Source: Endozoicomonas sp. Mp262 (lineage in GTDB: Bacteria; Pseudomonadota; Gammaproteobacteria; Pseudomonadales; Endozoicomonadaceae). From it: a stretch of DNA of 64,000 nucleotides. Within the stretch, counting starts at the first letter, position 1. Every line of letters begins with the position of its first letter. Below are positions 15,960 to 24,715 of the stretch, one piece after another. The stretch is from NCBI RefSeq assembly GCF_025643335.1, contig NZ_CP092489.1, positions 4,722,501 through 4,786,500 on the forward strand, read 5' to 3'. The position numbers were made by a program, and so were the translations under genes. The notes under the pieces were generated by a model, which did not search any database, was not told where the DNA came from, and worked only from the letters and a program-made list of their open reading frames with translations.

Positions 15960-18095
15960 TCAGCTAATCAACTTCCCTTTTTCATCAAGATAAACCCACT
16001 TTTCAGGCGCATGATCTTCCAAAATTGCTGAGGTCTGAGCGCACTTGAAATGCGTTGGTTTGATCGGACAAAGCACTTCACCCTCATTCCCCAGAACCAT
16101 ATTTTCTACACACATATAGCCCTGATTACTTCGCAACGGCGGAGCAAGATTGTATTCCTGATAATCCTGAAAAAACTTGATATAGCCCTTGGTGCTCAGC
16201 ACATTGATTCGCCCTCTGATGGTAGAGCTGGCCCCCAACCCAGACTGGTTTTCAAAGGCCTGGGCAAACTGGTTTGAGGTATACACCCGCCCTTGCAACG
16301 CCTCCTGATAAATCAGATTCAGAATCACCTCACGCTTTCTTATCCGTTCGGCATCATGGCGCTTTCCGACGCCATCACCCGCCAGCCGCAAACTACTGGC
16401 AGCGGTTTCCTGCCACTCGCCTTTTTCCTTGACAATATGCTGGGTTCTGATAGCAGGACCATTACGGATTTCGTAGTACACCTTGAGTTCCGGATCATCC
16501 TCATCAGGCCGGTGAAGCAGGATACCTGCCGTATAATAGCCACGCAGGGCATTGGCTCCGGAGAAGGCCAGAAAGGGGTCTTCCTCGACCCGGTTCTTGG
16601 GCATCTTGCTGGTATGATGGACCAGAATAATGCCAGCATCAGGGCTGACGCTGTCGCGCAAAACCTCCACACGTTCCCGCAAGAAATACATCATCGCGTC
16701 ATTATCATTTTCCCCTTTTGCCAGCGGTCCCGAGTCAAAGACATTACGCACCGGGTCAATCACCAGAATATCGATTCCCTCTGGAAATGCCTTCCGAATG
16801 GCCCGGGATACCCTACGCACCCCCTGTTCATTCAGGGACAGTTTCAGGCGTGAGGTCATCACCAGATTTTGCCGAACCAGCCGCATTTGATCATGGCTCA
16901 GAGGTAACTTGCCGACACGCTCGCGCAGGTAGTGATACTGCACTTCCGACTGCAAATAGAAGACCCTCAGGGGCCGGAGGGATCGCATCCCCAGGAAGCT
17001 GGCTCCACAGGCTGCGTGAGCCAACAGGTTCAGTACAAAATCACTTTTACCCACCTTTGGAGCACCAGCGATTAACAGCATGCCATCGGGTGTCAGCACT
17101 CTCGGGTAAATCAGGTCATCCGGCATCGGTGCCTGGTCGTCCAACAACTCCCCCAGCGTGAAGGTATGCACCGACTGGCGGATAGGTTTTTTCTCTGCAG
17201 TAGCCAACCAGAGCCTGATTTCAAAGCCTTCCTCCACCGCATCAGCGCCATCCCATTTTTCAGGTTTGTCCTGCGGTGGCCGCACAATGCATACCGATAC
17301 AGCCCCGGCATCAGCAATAGCCACAGCCGCTTTTTCCGCATAAGCCAGCCCGGCTTCATCATTGTCCGGCCAGATAGTGACCTGCTTGTTTTTCAGGGGC
17401 GACCAGTCGGTTTTATCAACCGGGGCACTGGCTCCATTCATGGCGGTGGTGGTGCAGATACCCTGATCAATCAACGCCTGTGCAGCTTTTTCTCCTTCCA
17501 CCAGAATGACTTTATCTACTTGTTTGATCGCAGGCTGATTGTAGAGTGGCCGAACCTCTGGCGCTTTTTGCTTTCCGGCTTTGACATCCCAGGGTCGGTA
17601 TTCTTTGCCGGTGGGTGGATCATAACGATAAACACAGGCGACCAGGTTGCCACTGCCGTCGTGATAGTCCCACTTACCGGTATGCGGCCCCAGCTCGTCA
17701 TAGGCGACAGCGGGTATTTTTAACGTCACTACCGGTGCCGCTACCGGAGGCAAACCCAACCAGTCAGCCATGATCTGGATTACTTCCATAAAATCCCGTT
17801 TCTCATCCAGTCCTTGCTGAATAGCCGTCAGCCCGACAATATCGCCACCCTCACCGGTTTCAAAATCATGCCAGAGTCCCCCCCGTTCTCCGATCAGCTC
17901 CACCTCAAGGCTTTTTCCCTTTTCGCCCCGCACATTGCCGATGACAAACTTCTGCCCATGCACTTTGCCCTGCGGGTAGAGATAGCCCAGATAATCAGGC
18001 AGTCGCGCCAGAACCCGTTGTTTCACCTCATCAGGAGCCAACTCATCTTCTACTGGCAGATCCACCACATCATTAAAATCCGTCCATTGACTCAT
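15960..18095 (-). CDS. Replication protein: TOPRIM primase-like plus RepA-type helicase
   Basis: Protein of 711 residues. The N-terminal part (to about 120) resembles primase DNA-handling domains. A TOPRIM domain follows, with VILVEGEKAAQAL near 196-208 and IWPDNDEAG near 241-249. A RecA/RepA-like ATPase follows, with Walker A AGAPKVGKS at 343-351 and Walker B ILVIDPV further on. The C-terminus is a probable winged helix. It should prime and unwind DNA for phage replication. The ATG at 18095 overlaps the upstream nuclease stop by 4 bp, which favours it over the opening at 18131. Confidence 0.87.
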   Translation of the reverse strand: MSQWTDFNDVVDLPVEDELAPDEVKQRVLARLPDYLGYLYPQGKVHGQKFVIGNVRGEKGKSLEVELIGERGGLWHDFETGEGGDIVGLTAIQQGLDEKRDFMEVIQIMADWLGLPPVAAPVVTLKIPAVAYDELGPHTGKWDYHDGSGNLVACVYRYDPPTGKEYRPWDVKAGKQKAPEVRPLYNQPAIKQVDKVILVEGEKAAQALIDQGICTTTAMNGASAPVDKTDWSPLKNKQVTIWPDNDEAGLAYAEKAAVAIADAGAVSVCIVRPPQDKPEKWDGADAVEEGFEIRLWLATAEKKPIRQSVHTFTLGELLDDQAPMPDDLIYPRVLTPDGMLLIAGAPKVGKSDFVLNLLAHAACGASFLGMRSLRPLRVFYLQSEVQYHYLRERVGKLPLSHDQMRLVRQNLVMTSRLKLSLNEQGVRRVSRAIRKAFPEGIDILVIDPVRNVFDSGPLAKGENDNDAMMYFLRERVEVLRDSVSPDAGIILVHHTSKMPKNRVEEDPFLAFSGANALRGYYTAGILLHRPDEDDPELKVYYEIRNGPAIRTQHIVKEKGEWQETAASSLRLAGDGVGKRHDAERIRKREVILNLIYQEALQGRVYTSNQFAQAFENQSGLGASSTIRGRINVLSTKGYIKFFQDYQEYNLAPPLRSNQGYMCVENMVLGNEGEVLCPIKPTHFKCAQTSAILEDHAPEKWVYLDEKGKLIS

Positions 18096-18997
18096 GAACT
18101 CACCTCCCAGCACTGTTGCTGCCAGGGGCACATTTTGCAGATATAGTGTCCAGCATCCGAACTGATCCGGGGCAACAGTTCTCCGGCATCACAAGCCTGC
18201 AATATTTTCACGGCTTTATCACTGCTGCGCTGGGCCAGCCCCTGATCAAAAGGCACCTGTTCAAAGTAGAGCTCGCAGGTATCTTTATTGACGGCTGTGA
18301 ACAAAGCGGGATGCTGTGAAATACCCGGCACCTGCTCTTCCATATAGGCCTGATACAGAGCCATCTGTGCGGCATACACTGGCTTGGAAATGGTCACACC
18401 CTTTTTGACCGTATCCTTCCAGGAGCGACTGTTCATGGATTTGCATTCCCATAATGCCGGGTAAGTCATGGCAATAGCGGCCGGACCGCCATTAAAAATC
18501 CCGTCCACATGTCCTCGTAAAGTGCCATCCAATGCCTGAAAACCGAACTGCCCGCCATCCCGTGTTTCGGTATAGAGGTCAAAGCCTGCCTGGCGTAGCC
18601 AGTCGATAGCCAGCGTTTCAAAGCTATGGCCAAACTGGAAAATCCGCAGGGTACGCCCCTGAAAATGCTGCCCCTTATCCACGGGCTGATGCCAGTACTC
18701 ATACTGCAGACGACGCTGGCACTCTTCACCCAGACGGGACGCCCCCAAATAATTACGGGGTGTTTTATTTCTCTCAACGGCCTCAAGAGCCTGATCAATC
18801 TGTTCTGTCACCTGATTGCTGAAATGCAGCAGGGCATCATCATCCACCATGGTCTTACCCTTATTGGTTGTCTGGCGGTGAATACGCTGGCAGCGCCTGC
18901 TACAGAAATAACGCCGGGTGCCAGATAACTGTGTACGCTGAAGGAGCGGAGTCCACCCGAAACCCCGGGCAGGCTGGCCATAGATATAGCAGGCCAT
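18092..18997 (-). CDS. PD-(D/E)XK nuclease with N-terminal zinc-finger remnant
   Basis: Protein of about 301 residues. The nuclease core shows GHVDGIFNG and LWECKSMNSRSW (D and E-x-K residues), and the C-terminus has CKMCPWQQQCW, like Cas4/AddB-type nucleases where cysteines bind an iron-sulfur cluster. The first 50 residues (YIYGQPARGFGW, RRYFCSRRCQRIH) resemble small DUF6511-type zinc-finger phage proteins, normally separate, but one Cys of the first pair is Tyr. The ATG at 18997 overlaps the BRO stop (TAATG); a second start at 18850 would give nuclease alone. Likely a recombination exonuclease partner for the Sak4-like protein. Confidence 0.78.
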   Translation of the reverse strand: MACYIYGQPARGFGWTPLLQRTQLSGTRRYFCSRRCQRIHRQTTNKGKTMVDDDALLHFSNQVTEQIDQALEAVERNKTPRNYLGASRLGEECQRRLQYEYWHQPVDKGQHFQGRTLRIFQFGHSFETLAIDWLRQAGFDLYTETRDGGQFGFQALDGTLRGHVDGIFNGGPAAIAMTYPALWECKSMNSRSWKDTVKKGVTISKPVYAAQMALYQAYMEEQVPGISQHPALFTAVNKDTCELYFEQVPFDQGLAQRSSDKAVKILQACDAGELLPRISSDAGHYICKMCPWQQQCWEVSS

Positions 18998-19749
18998 TAA
19001 TCCGATAGCGTCCGGCATAGCAACCGGGCCAGGGTTGAGCGGCCTTTGCCGTTATAGAAGAACTGCTGCACCTGCTTATCGCTATGGGGCGACTTGCTGA
19101 TTCGGAACTCACCGTAGTCATCACATTTGAGACCATGTTCGTTGGCCGTCCGCCCCAGCTTCTGGGCAGAAATACAAAACTCGGCTGCCAGCTCTGTGGC
19201 CGTCCAGAACTTCTCTGTCAGTTTGGGCAAAGGCACACATTCAACACCGACAATTTCACGGGTAAGGGTTGCCATGAGTGCCTGCTTTGCTGTTTCACCC
19301 AAATTAGGCAGGCTTTCTGTTGTTACTTTGAAATAATCCGTTACCGCCTCCAGGGCTTTGGCAGGATGAACAGGCTCTGGGTTATGAAGGGTGCTCCTAC
19401 TAGGTGTACCCTCTGACAAGCCGTAATAACCGTTTTTTCTGAGTCCTGGTAATACATCATGAGTCACCCAGCGTTTAAACTTTTTGGCTTCAGGTTTCCT
19501 CGACTTAAGAATACAGGCGTATAGTCCAGACTCATTAATGATGCGAACTTCCTGCTCTCCGTAGGGGGTACTCATAATGTGAGTACCCTTTTCATCCTGA
19601 TCCAGCCCTCTGATGCCGTTATGCGCATCCCGAAATCCCAATGCATCCGTCACATCCTTCGCCACAAACCAGGTATTGCCCTCCTCATCAGACAAGGTAC
19701 GGATATTGCCAAACTGCTCATGGTTAAACACCGTTAAAGCTTTCATCAT
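18997..19749 (-). CDS. BRO-N family antirepressor
   Basis: Protein of 250 residues. Residues 1-105 are a BRO-N domain (FVAKDVTDALGFRDAHNGI, INESGLYACILKSRKPEAKK, FKRWVTHDVLPGLRKNG). The C-terminal part (LTEKFWTATELAAEFCISAQ, LARLLCRTLSD) is a KilA-C/antirepressor-like DNA-binding domain. Such proteins regulate phage development. AAGGAA lies before the two tandem start codons at 19749. The downstream nuclease start overlaps its stop. Confidence 0.88.
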   Translation of the reverse strand: MMKALTVFNHEQFGNIRTLSDEEGNTWFVAKDVTDALGFRDAHNGIRGLDQDEKGTHIMSTPYGEQEVRIINESGLYACILKSRKPEAKKFKRWVTHDVLPGLRKNGYYGLSEGTPSRSTLHNPEPVHPAKALEAVTDYFKVTTESLPNLGETAKQALMATLTREIVGVECVPLPKLTEKFWTATELAAEFCISAQKLGRTANEHGLKCDDYGEFRISKSPHSDKQVQQFFYNGKGRSTLARLLCRTLSD

Positions 19750-19804
19750 TTAAATTCCTTTTACGTTTTAATAATCAGCGCCCGGCGCTGACCGGGCAGT
19801 GGGT

Positions 19805-20413
19805 TTATGCCCAGCTCGGTGGTTCTGAGGGAAACGAGGGCTGCTCACCCTGTTGAGGCTGTACTGCTGGTTGCTGCTGCACTGTATTGACCGGTGCCTG
19901 ATTGACAACAACACCCATCAGTTGTCCATACTGCTTGTGCTCCGGCGTCACTGCCGCCTTGATGACATTTTTCTCACCGCCCTGTTGATCCGGCTCAACG
20001 GCAACCCGGGCAACAAACTCCAGACCATCCAGTTCAGCAAAGGTCTGGATCTGGCGGGCTTTCTGTGCCTGCGGAGAACGGTCATCGCTGCGGATACCCC
20101 TGGCTGACTGCAAAATACCCCGCACCAGTGTCCGTCCCATGTTGGCCCAGTTCGGTCCTTTGGGGCTGTGCAGGCCGATCAATGTCCAGACCTTGCGCCG
20201 GGCATAGGGGCCATCCAACACCACAAACTCACTGTTGAGGTAAACGGCACCGGTCACGTCATTGCAGGTGGCATAGCCATCGTTCCAGCCCATGGTCGGT
20301 TCGTTATAGCCGCCGGGACGGATGGACAGCCGCACTTTCAACAGTGTCCCCGCCGGGATCACATCAAACAGGGTCTGGTCTTCGGCATCATTAAAGTCAT
20401 TCCATGCACTCAT
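19805..20413 (-). CDS. Probable single-stranded-DNA-binding protein of a Sak4 module
   Basis: Protein of 202 residues in an operon with the Sak4-like ATPase; the genes overlap by 4 bp. The N-terminal 130 residues are beta-rich (DVIPAGTLLKVRLSIRPGGY, GAVYLNSEFVVLDGPYARRK). A Gln/Pro-rich flexible tail ends in the short acidic-aromatic motif SEPPSWA, like the protein-interaction tail of SSB-type proteins. Binding of single-stranded DNA during recombination is inferred from this layout and neighbours. Confidence 0.55.
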   Translation of the reverse strand: MSAWNDFNDAEDQTLFDVIPAGTLLKVRLSIRPGGYNEPTMGWNDGYATCNDVTGAVYLNSEFVVLDGPYARRKVWTLIGLHSPKGPNWANMGRTLVRGILQSARGIRSDDRSPQAQKARQIQTFAELDGLEFVARVAVEPDQQGGEKNVIKAAVTPEHKQYGQLMGVVVNQAPVNTVQQQPAVQPQQGEQPSFPSEPPSWA

Positions 20414-21255
20414 GCTTTGGCTTCCTTGACTTGGTTGGGTTGAAAGTGGATGGGCTGGCGCTGGCCAGTCCGAATTTTGTCAAACAGCTGGCCCAGATGA
20501 GCAGGTTCCATCACGTCGAGGCGACCACTGCGGTCTTTGGCCGGGTAACCATAAGGATTCAGGGTCTGGCAGACAAAGGTACGACAAGGGTTTCCTTCCG
20601 GGTCAGGGACATTCGCCAGCGTCACCACCTGATCAACAATTCCCGGTAACTCCAGCCCGGTTTTACTGCCTTCAATCTGGGGCTGGTAGAGCTTGCGATT
20701 AAAGTCATCCACCCGTTCTTCCAGAATGGCGACAAATACCACATTCTTGTCCCGGGTATGTTGCAGATGGGTCAGTGCCGCAATCATCTCCTGACCATGC
20801 AGACCGTAGGTGCCACGGATATCCGGCTTACCGGTTTTCTCCGAAAAGGACTGGGGTTGGCCTTTACACCACTCAAAACAGAGCCTGCCCAGTACCGTAA
20901 TGGAGTCGATAAAATAGGTCTGGTAGGAAGCCAGCGTCTTTGGGTCACCGTACTGCTCACACACCGCCTGATAATGGGCCTGGGAAAACGACTGGTCATC
21001 CCGCAAGGATGGGTTGGGTCCCCCCAGAAAGACGGCAAAGTTACGGAACTCCTGCCAGGTGCGAGGCCGCAGGGTATTGCCGGGCCAGTCCTGCACCGCC
21101 AGATCACCGGCTTCCAGATCCATAAACAACGTTGTCTCGGGATCAAGGGTTAACAGCAACGTGGTTTTACCGACACCGGAAGGCCCCAGCAGCAACAGCT
21201 TGATCCCCTTTTTTTCCTTCAGTCGTTGATCTGCACTGATAATAGGCAGCCTCAT
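20410..21255 (-). CDS. Sak4-like RecA-fold ATPase (AAA_24)
   Basis: Protein of 281 residues with Walker A GPSGVGKT at 24-31 and the RecA-core segments TLFMDLEAGDLAVQDW and YFIDSITVLGRLCFEW. It belongs to the short phage RecA-like ATPases (Sak4 group) that anneal or exchange single strands. It lies between a conserved hypothetical gene and the SSB-like gene, both overlapping by 4 bp, so three proteins are translated together as a recombination module. Confidence 0.82.
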   Translation of the reverse strand: MRLPIISADQRLKEKKGIKLLLLGPSGVGKTTLLLTLDPETTLFMDLEAGDLAVQDWPGNTLRPRTWQEFRNFAVFLGGPNPSLRDDQSFSQAHYQAVCEQYGDPKTLASYQTYFIDSITVLGRLCFEWCKGQPQSFSEKTGKPDIRGTYGLHGQEMIAALTHLQHTRDKNVVFVAILEERVDDFNRKLYQPQIEGSKTGLELPGIVDQVVTLANVPDPEGNPCRTFVCQTLNPYGYPAKDRSGRLDVMEPAHLGQLFDKIRTGQRQPIHFQPNQVKEAKA

Positions 21256-21728
21256 CCCTGGCTCTCCTCTGCATCTGAGAGTTTGTAGACAGGCTTACCG
21301 GTTTTCAGGGTTCTCGCTGGCTCAAAGGCTTTACGGATGGACTCCGGCCAAGCGGTATACTTCCGCTCGGCTACTTTGTAAGTGACATCCAGGTACTCCG
21401 TAGGATCGCCACCCTGAGCTGCGATCTTTTCTGCGATGGCCTTGAGCTGCTTTTGATCCCAGCTCACCCGCTTGGGCAGGTCTGCCGATACTTTCACACC
21501 GGCATCCTGTAAATGCACAACACCGTTTTCCTTACCGCTTTCTGTGCGCAGTTTCACCACATCGTCGCTGTACTTGTAATCAATCGCCCCTTCAATAAAC
21601 GTCATCAGGCTTTTGATCCGATCCAGCTCCGCTCTGACTTTCCTGGATAAAGCCATCAGATCCGCAGCGGGTTTGGCAGCCAATTCACTAACGGACTGCG
21701 CTGTGATTGCCATCAATTCAGTTTTCAT
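21252..21728 (-). CDS. Conserved phage hypothetical protein next to Sak4
   Basis: Protein of 158 residues, not assigned to a known function. It is mostly helical in the first half (LMALSRKVRAELDRIKSLMT), followed by a segment with conserved Trp (VSWDQKQLKAIAEKIAAQGG, LDVTYKVAERKYTAWPESI). The start overlaps the upstream HTH gene and the end overlaps the Sak4-like gene, so it is likely translated with them. A role in recombination or nuclease inhibition is possible from context only. Confidence 0.6.
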   Translation of the reverse strand: MKTELMAITAQSVSELAAKPAADLMALSRKVRAELDRIKSLMTFIEGAIDYKYSDDVVKLRTESGKENGVVHLQDAGVKVSADLPKRVSWDQKQLKAIAEKIAAQGGDPTEYLDVTYKVAERKYTAWPESIRKAFEPARTLKTGKPVYKLSDAEESQG

Positions 21729-22030
21729 GGCTGACCTCCTTCATTCACGACTGGGGTATCAACCGCTTCATACAATCGGCTTTGTTCAAATTCGAGTACA
21801 TCCGACAGGCGGTAAATAACGCGGGCTCCAATGCGAAGGAATCGTGGGCCAGTACCCTCCTGCCTCATGCGAGCCAAGGATTTGATGCTGATATTGAGGC
21901 GACGAGCCAATTGAATGGAGTCCAGATGAACGACCTGATTTTCTTCTGTAGGAGAAACTGTAGGCCGCTTTGTTTTCGACCTACAGTAAGCCAGATAATC
22001 TGGCTGCTGGTTTTCATATCCGTCTTGCAT
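21725..22030 (-). CDS. AlpA/MerR-like helix-turn-helix protein
   Basis: Protein of 101 residues with a small excisionase-type winged helix in the middle (QVVHLDSIQLARRLNISIKS to GPRFLRIGARVIYRLSDVLE). Such proteins act as excisionases or transcription regulators. The first 30 codons overlap one copy of the CTGTAGGA repeat, and four more copies lie just upstream of the gene, so autoregulation or origin binding is plausible. Confidence 0.75.
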   Translation of the reverse strand: MQDGYENQQPDYLAYCRSKTKRPTVSPTEENQVVHLDSIQLARRLNISIKSLARMRQEGTGPRFLRIGARVIYRLSDVLEFEQSRLYEAVDTPVVNEGGQP

Positions 22031-22121
22031 AGTGCCCTCCTCAGGCGTTGTGTGTATGCAAGAGTTATGATGAGGGAGCTACTGTAGGACAACTGTAGGA
22101 GCTGTAGGAGAAACTGTAGGA
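21946..22121. repeat. Iteron-like CTGTAGGA repeats around the HTH gene start
   Basis: Four direct copies of CTGTAGGA at 22082-22089, 22093-22100, 22102-22109 and 22114-22121, spaced by 9-12 bp. A fifth copy is at 21946-21953, with a half copy CTGTAGG at 21958 and an inverted CCTACAG at 21980. The 19-mer CTGTAGGAGAAACTGTAGG occurs exactly twice (21946-21964 and 22102-22120). The pattern suits an initiator or regulator binding array. Confidence 0.8.
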
Positions 22122-22191
22122 GAAGCAAAAATCTGAAAATTAAATGAAAAAAAACCGGCTCAATGGCCGGTGATCGTAAGATTCACGAGAA

Positions 22192-23139
22192 CTAAACAAC
22201 GATACCGGCCTTACGGGCAGCTTCAACCTGCACAAAGAACTTCAGCCAACAGTAACCGGACGCACCTGGTTCATAACCAATAAACGCTTTCCACCGAGTA
22301 TCTTTATGAAAAAACTGGCTGAGATTATTAGATTTGACATTTTCCAGCAGCAATTGCGTCAGTATTTTCGGTGAACGGTGATACTTACCCGCATTATAAA
22401 GCCGGGAGATCAACAAACATCGCTCTGGTGCTCCCTTCAGAATCCATGGTTCATGCCCATAGACCTGTAAAATCCCCCGATCTTCATCCCACAGAATCCC
22501 TTCTCTTTCCAGTCGCGCCTGCTCCGGATTGATAAAGGAAAGGAAACGATTGCTATCTACGGCGATCTCACGGTCAAGCATTAACTCATTGACTTCAACC
22601 AACTGACACCCTGCTGGCAACGCCAACCGTTTGTAGCGCAACGTCTCTGTTGACATCACCAGACAAGATGCAAACCCCTGGTCTTCAATAAAATCAGCAA
22701 TCACATCAAACTCAGCATTAAGGCAGCGTACCAACAGCACCTGAACTCCCTGCCTCTCACCCAATGACCAAATGCGTGTATCCAGTAATGCTTTTGGCGG
22801 CTCCAGCTGTAGCTGGTGACTCAACCACTCAGGAAACCACTCCATCCGGTATTGGTACATTCTCAAGTCATCTTCAGAGACAACATGACGACCTTCGCAG
22901 TAATAAGCCCACTCGCCCTTTTCCCGGTAGACCTGCCGATAACCATCATCCTCGTCGTCAAATGGGTAGTCCACCATAATTAATCGGTCATCGGCCGGGC
23001 CTTTGGGTATAAACGCTGAGCTACTGATCAACTCCTGCCAATCATCTTCATTGTAAAGTTGCAATTCACTGATTCGCTTGCAGACCAAACCGGCGTCAAA
23101 GCACCTGCGCAAATAATCGAAGGCCCGCCGTTTAATCAT
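22192..23139 (-). CDS. Hypothetical early phage protein
   Basis: Protein of 315 residues not recognised. It is acidic, soluble-looking and rich in aromatic residues, with no membrane spans or clear motif. A charged cluster (DDWQEL, DYPFDDEDDGY) lies near the N-terminus and an alpha/beta segment (GVQVLLVRCLNAEFDVIADF) in the middle. The 8-bp overlap with the upstream hypothetical gene and the same strand place it in the early leftward operon. Confidence 0.5.
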   Translation of the reverse strand: MIKRRAFDYLRRCFDAGLVCKRISELQLYNEDDWQELISSSAFIPKGPADDRLIMVDYPFDDEDDGYRQVYREKGEWAYYCEGRHVVSEDDLRMYQYRMEWFPEWLSHQLQLEPPKALLDTRIWSLGERQGVQVLLVRCLNAEFDVIADFIEDQGFASCLVMSTETLRYKRLALPAGCQLVEVNELMLDREIAVDSNRFLSFINPEQARLEREGILWDEDRGILQVYGHEPWILKGAPERCLLISRLYNAGKYHRSPKILTQLLLENVKSNNLSQFFHKDTRWKAFIGYEPGASGYCWLKFFVQVEAARKAGIVV

Positions 23140-23863
23140 TATTATTTTCCTGCAATATATTCAGACCAACCAACAGGTCATGGTTGATATAGTGCTCTCT
23201 TACTGACAGATCCCTCAAGCTGCAGCCATTGGGATGCTGGAGCCGGACGCAAATAGTTTCTTTTGGATGTTCATCCGTTTCTTCACAATGAAAAACCACG
23301 GTGGCAGTACACATCGTAAATTTTTGAACATCACTCAGGTCCCCAAGCCCCGCATCAAATAGCGTATCATAAGCATCAAACTGTCTTGATCTTGGTTTGG
23401 GTTTATAGGTCATAACCCCTTCATTCGGCGCAACCTTAATACCCAGCTCTTTCACCACCGCTGATCGAATGCCATAGCGAAGACCAAACTGATGGGTAAA
23501 ATCCGGGCGTTGCCGAAAAAAATCCATATTGACCTGGCGTTGCTCGATACACTTGAGATCTTCTTTCCGCCCAAGCACTTGTCGACAGAATAGTTTTTTC
23601 AATTCGCCACGAATTTTTTTCTGGTTGGCATACACTTCAAGCACACCTGTAGCGGGTTCATAAGTGATGGCATATTCACGGGCGGGATGAATAACCGATA
23701 ACTCAATATCGCTGCCATCGGGATTAAGCACTTCAACATAAGTACTTAAACCTTCCCGGTAAATCATGAATTGCAGTACTGTCACCAAATTATCATCGCT
23801 GTCAGCCCGCTCCCGGGAGATGCGCTTAACCACCAGTTGGTTTTTATTGAAGACCTTCCTCAA
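23132..23863 (-). CDS. Hypothetical early phage protein with unusual start
   Basis: Protein of 243 residues, not recognised; beta-rich start (VVKRISRERADSDDNLVTVL, EYAITYEPATGVLEVYANQK), no membrane spans. No ATG is available at the N-terminus. A TTG at 23863 with GAGG five bases upstream is used here, but the frame stays open to the stop of the upstream gene (23933) and the extension looks protein-like (LPAPVPLTLDVDLSLFEAAL), so a CTG start near 23920 behind GAGAAGGG is possible. Confidence 0.5.
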   Translation of the reverse strand: MRKVFNKNQLVVKRISRERADSDDNLVTVLQFMIYREGLSTYVEVLNPDGSDIELSVIHPAREYAITYEPATGVLEVYANQKKIRGELKKLFCRQVLGRKEDLKCIEQRQVNMDFFRQRPDFTHQFGLRYGIRSAVVKELGIKVAPNEGVMTYKPKPRSRQFDAYDTLFDAGLGDLSDVQKFTMCTATVVFHCEETDEHPKETICVRLQHPNGCSLRDLSVREHYINHDLLVGLNILQENNND

Positions 23864-23932
23864 AGCTGCCTCAAATAAGGAAAGGTCGACATCAAGTGTC
23901 AGTGGTACAGGAGCTGGCAGATAATACCCTTC

Positions 23933-24295
23933 TCACATACGTTGTCGTCCACGGTTATGCTCAACATAGCGGATCTCTTCAGCTTTACGGAACGACTTTT
24001 CGTTGCTGGCCAGTAAACAAACCGCATTGTCATGGGGGTTACCTGAGTAATCCAAAGACAGGTCTTGCAACACCTGCTGGCCTATGGGATCAGCTAATAG
24101 GTCAATGCGTGCTGCCACCCGAATCAATGCTGCCTGTTCGCCCTTACTCAGGCCATGCACCCGACTCATCAACTCTTTGGGAGATACGAGTCGGGTCGTT
24201 CCCGGGGAAATGGCGTTTATATCAATGCCACACAGCTCAAATAATGTGTCTGACTCTTCGTCAATGCAGTGCAGTACACGATTCACTGTTTTCAT
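23933..24295 (-). CDS. Hypothetical first gene of the early operon
   Basis: About 120 residues, helical, not recognised. The ATG at 24295 (MKTVNRVLHCIDEE) is preferred over the opening at 24316. It is the first leftward gene after the divergent control region with the LexA-like box, so it should be among the first products after induction. LVSPKELMSRVHGLSKGEQA near the middle could be a DNA-binding helix pair, but this is not clear. Confidence 0.5.
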   Translation of the reverse strand: MKTVNRVLHCIDEESDTLFELCGIDINAISPGTTRLVSPKELMSRVHGLSKGEQAALIRVAARIDLLADPIGQQVLQDLSLDYSGNPHDNAVCLLASNEKSFRKAEEIRYVEHNRGRQRM

Positions 24296-24344
24296 AGGGG
24301 GGTTCCCCGTTGTCAAAGTTGATCCATAACTTCAAACGAACAAA

Positions 24345-24380
24345 TACTGTATATTTATACAAGTATAAGGTCAACAAAAG
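24345..24380 (-). promoter_or_regulatory. LexA-like SOS box over the leftward early promoter
   Basis: CTGTATATTTATACAA at 24347-24362 matches the gammaproteobacterial LexA consensus CTGT-N8-ACAG except for the last base. On the minus strand TTGACC (about 24370-24375), a 17-base spacer and TACAGT form a plausible promoter whose spacer and -10 overlap the box. It lies between the early leftward operon and the rightward recombinase cluster, so DNA damage could directly release early transcription. Confidence 0.6.
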
Positions 24381-24427
24381 ACGATCAGTGTCAGACACCA
24401 ACAGGCGGGCTAACCAAGGGGCATAGC

Positions 24428-24715
24428 GTGTCAAATTGCCCTTTTACAAAAGAGAGCATGATCCCCAACAATAGAAAACAGATGAGTCATGACTGGGTGA
24501 TAAACATGGAAGAACTCTTCTCAGAAAAAGAAAACAGCCCCTTGCCTGAGCAGGAAGTGATCACTCTTCTTTCTCAAGCCATCCTGCGCCACCTTAGAAA
24601 AAGAGACGCTCTCACCTTCTCCCAAAATAAAGAACCTGATCGACTGGATAACTGCGCCACCTCATGCCTGTATGAACACAACGCTGAGAAAAAGGTAGAG
24701 GTGGATAATGAGTGA
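24428..24715 (+). CDS. Small hypothetical protein upstream of the DUF2924 gene
   Basis: Protein of 95 residues starting with GTG at 24428, supported by AAGGGG six bases upstream. It is charged, helical and unrecognised (EQEVITLLSQAILRHLRKRD in the centre). It overlaps the DUF2924 gene by 8 bp and heads the rightward recombinase cluster. Confidence 0.5.
   Translation: MSNCPFTKESMIPNNRKQMSHDWVINMEELFSEKENSPLPEQEVITLLSQAILRHLRKRDALTFSQNKEPDRLDNCATSCLYEHNAEKKVEVDNE

Noticed and set aside
21946-22121. CRISPR array
   Set aside because: The repeat unit is only 8 bp with spacers of 1-4 bp and partly overlaps a coding region.
23896-24297. Plus-strand 133-residue frame in the early region
   Set aside because: It lies opposite the first early gene, has no recognisable features, and would oppose the early operon.
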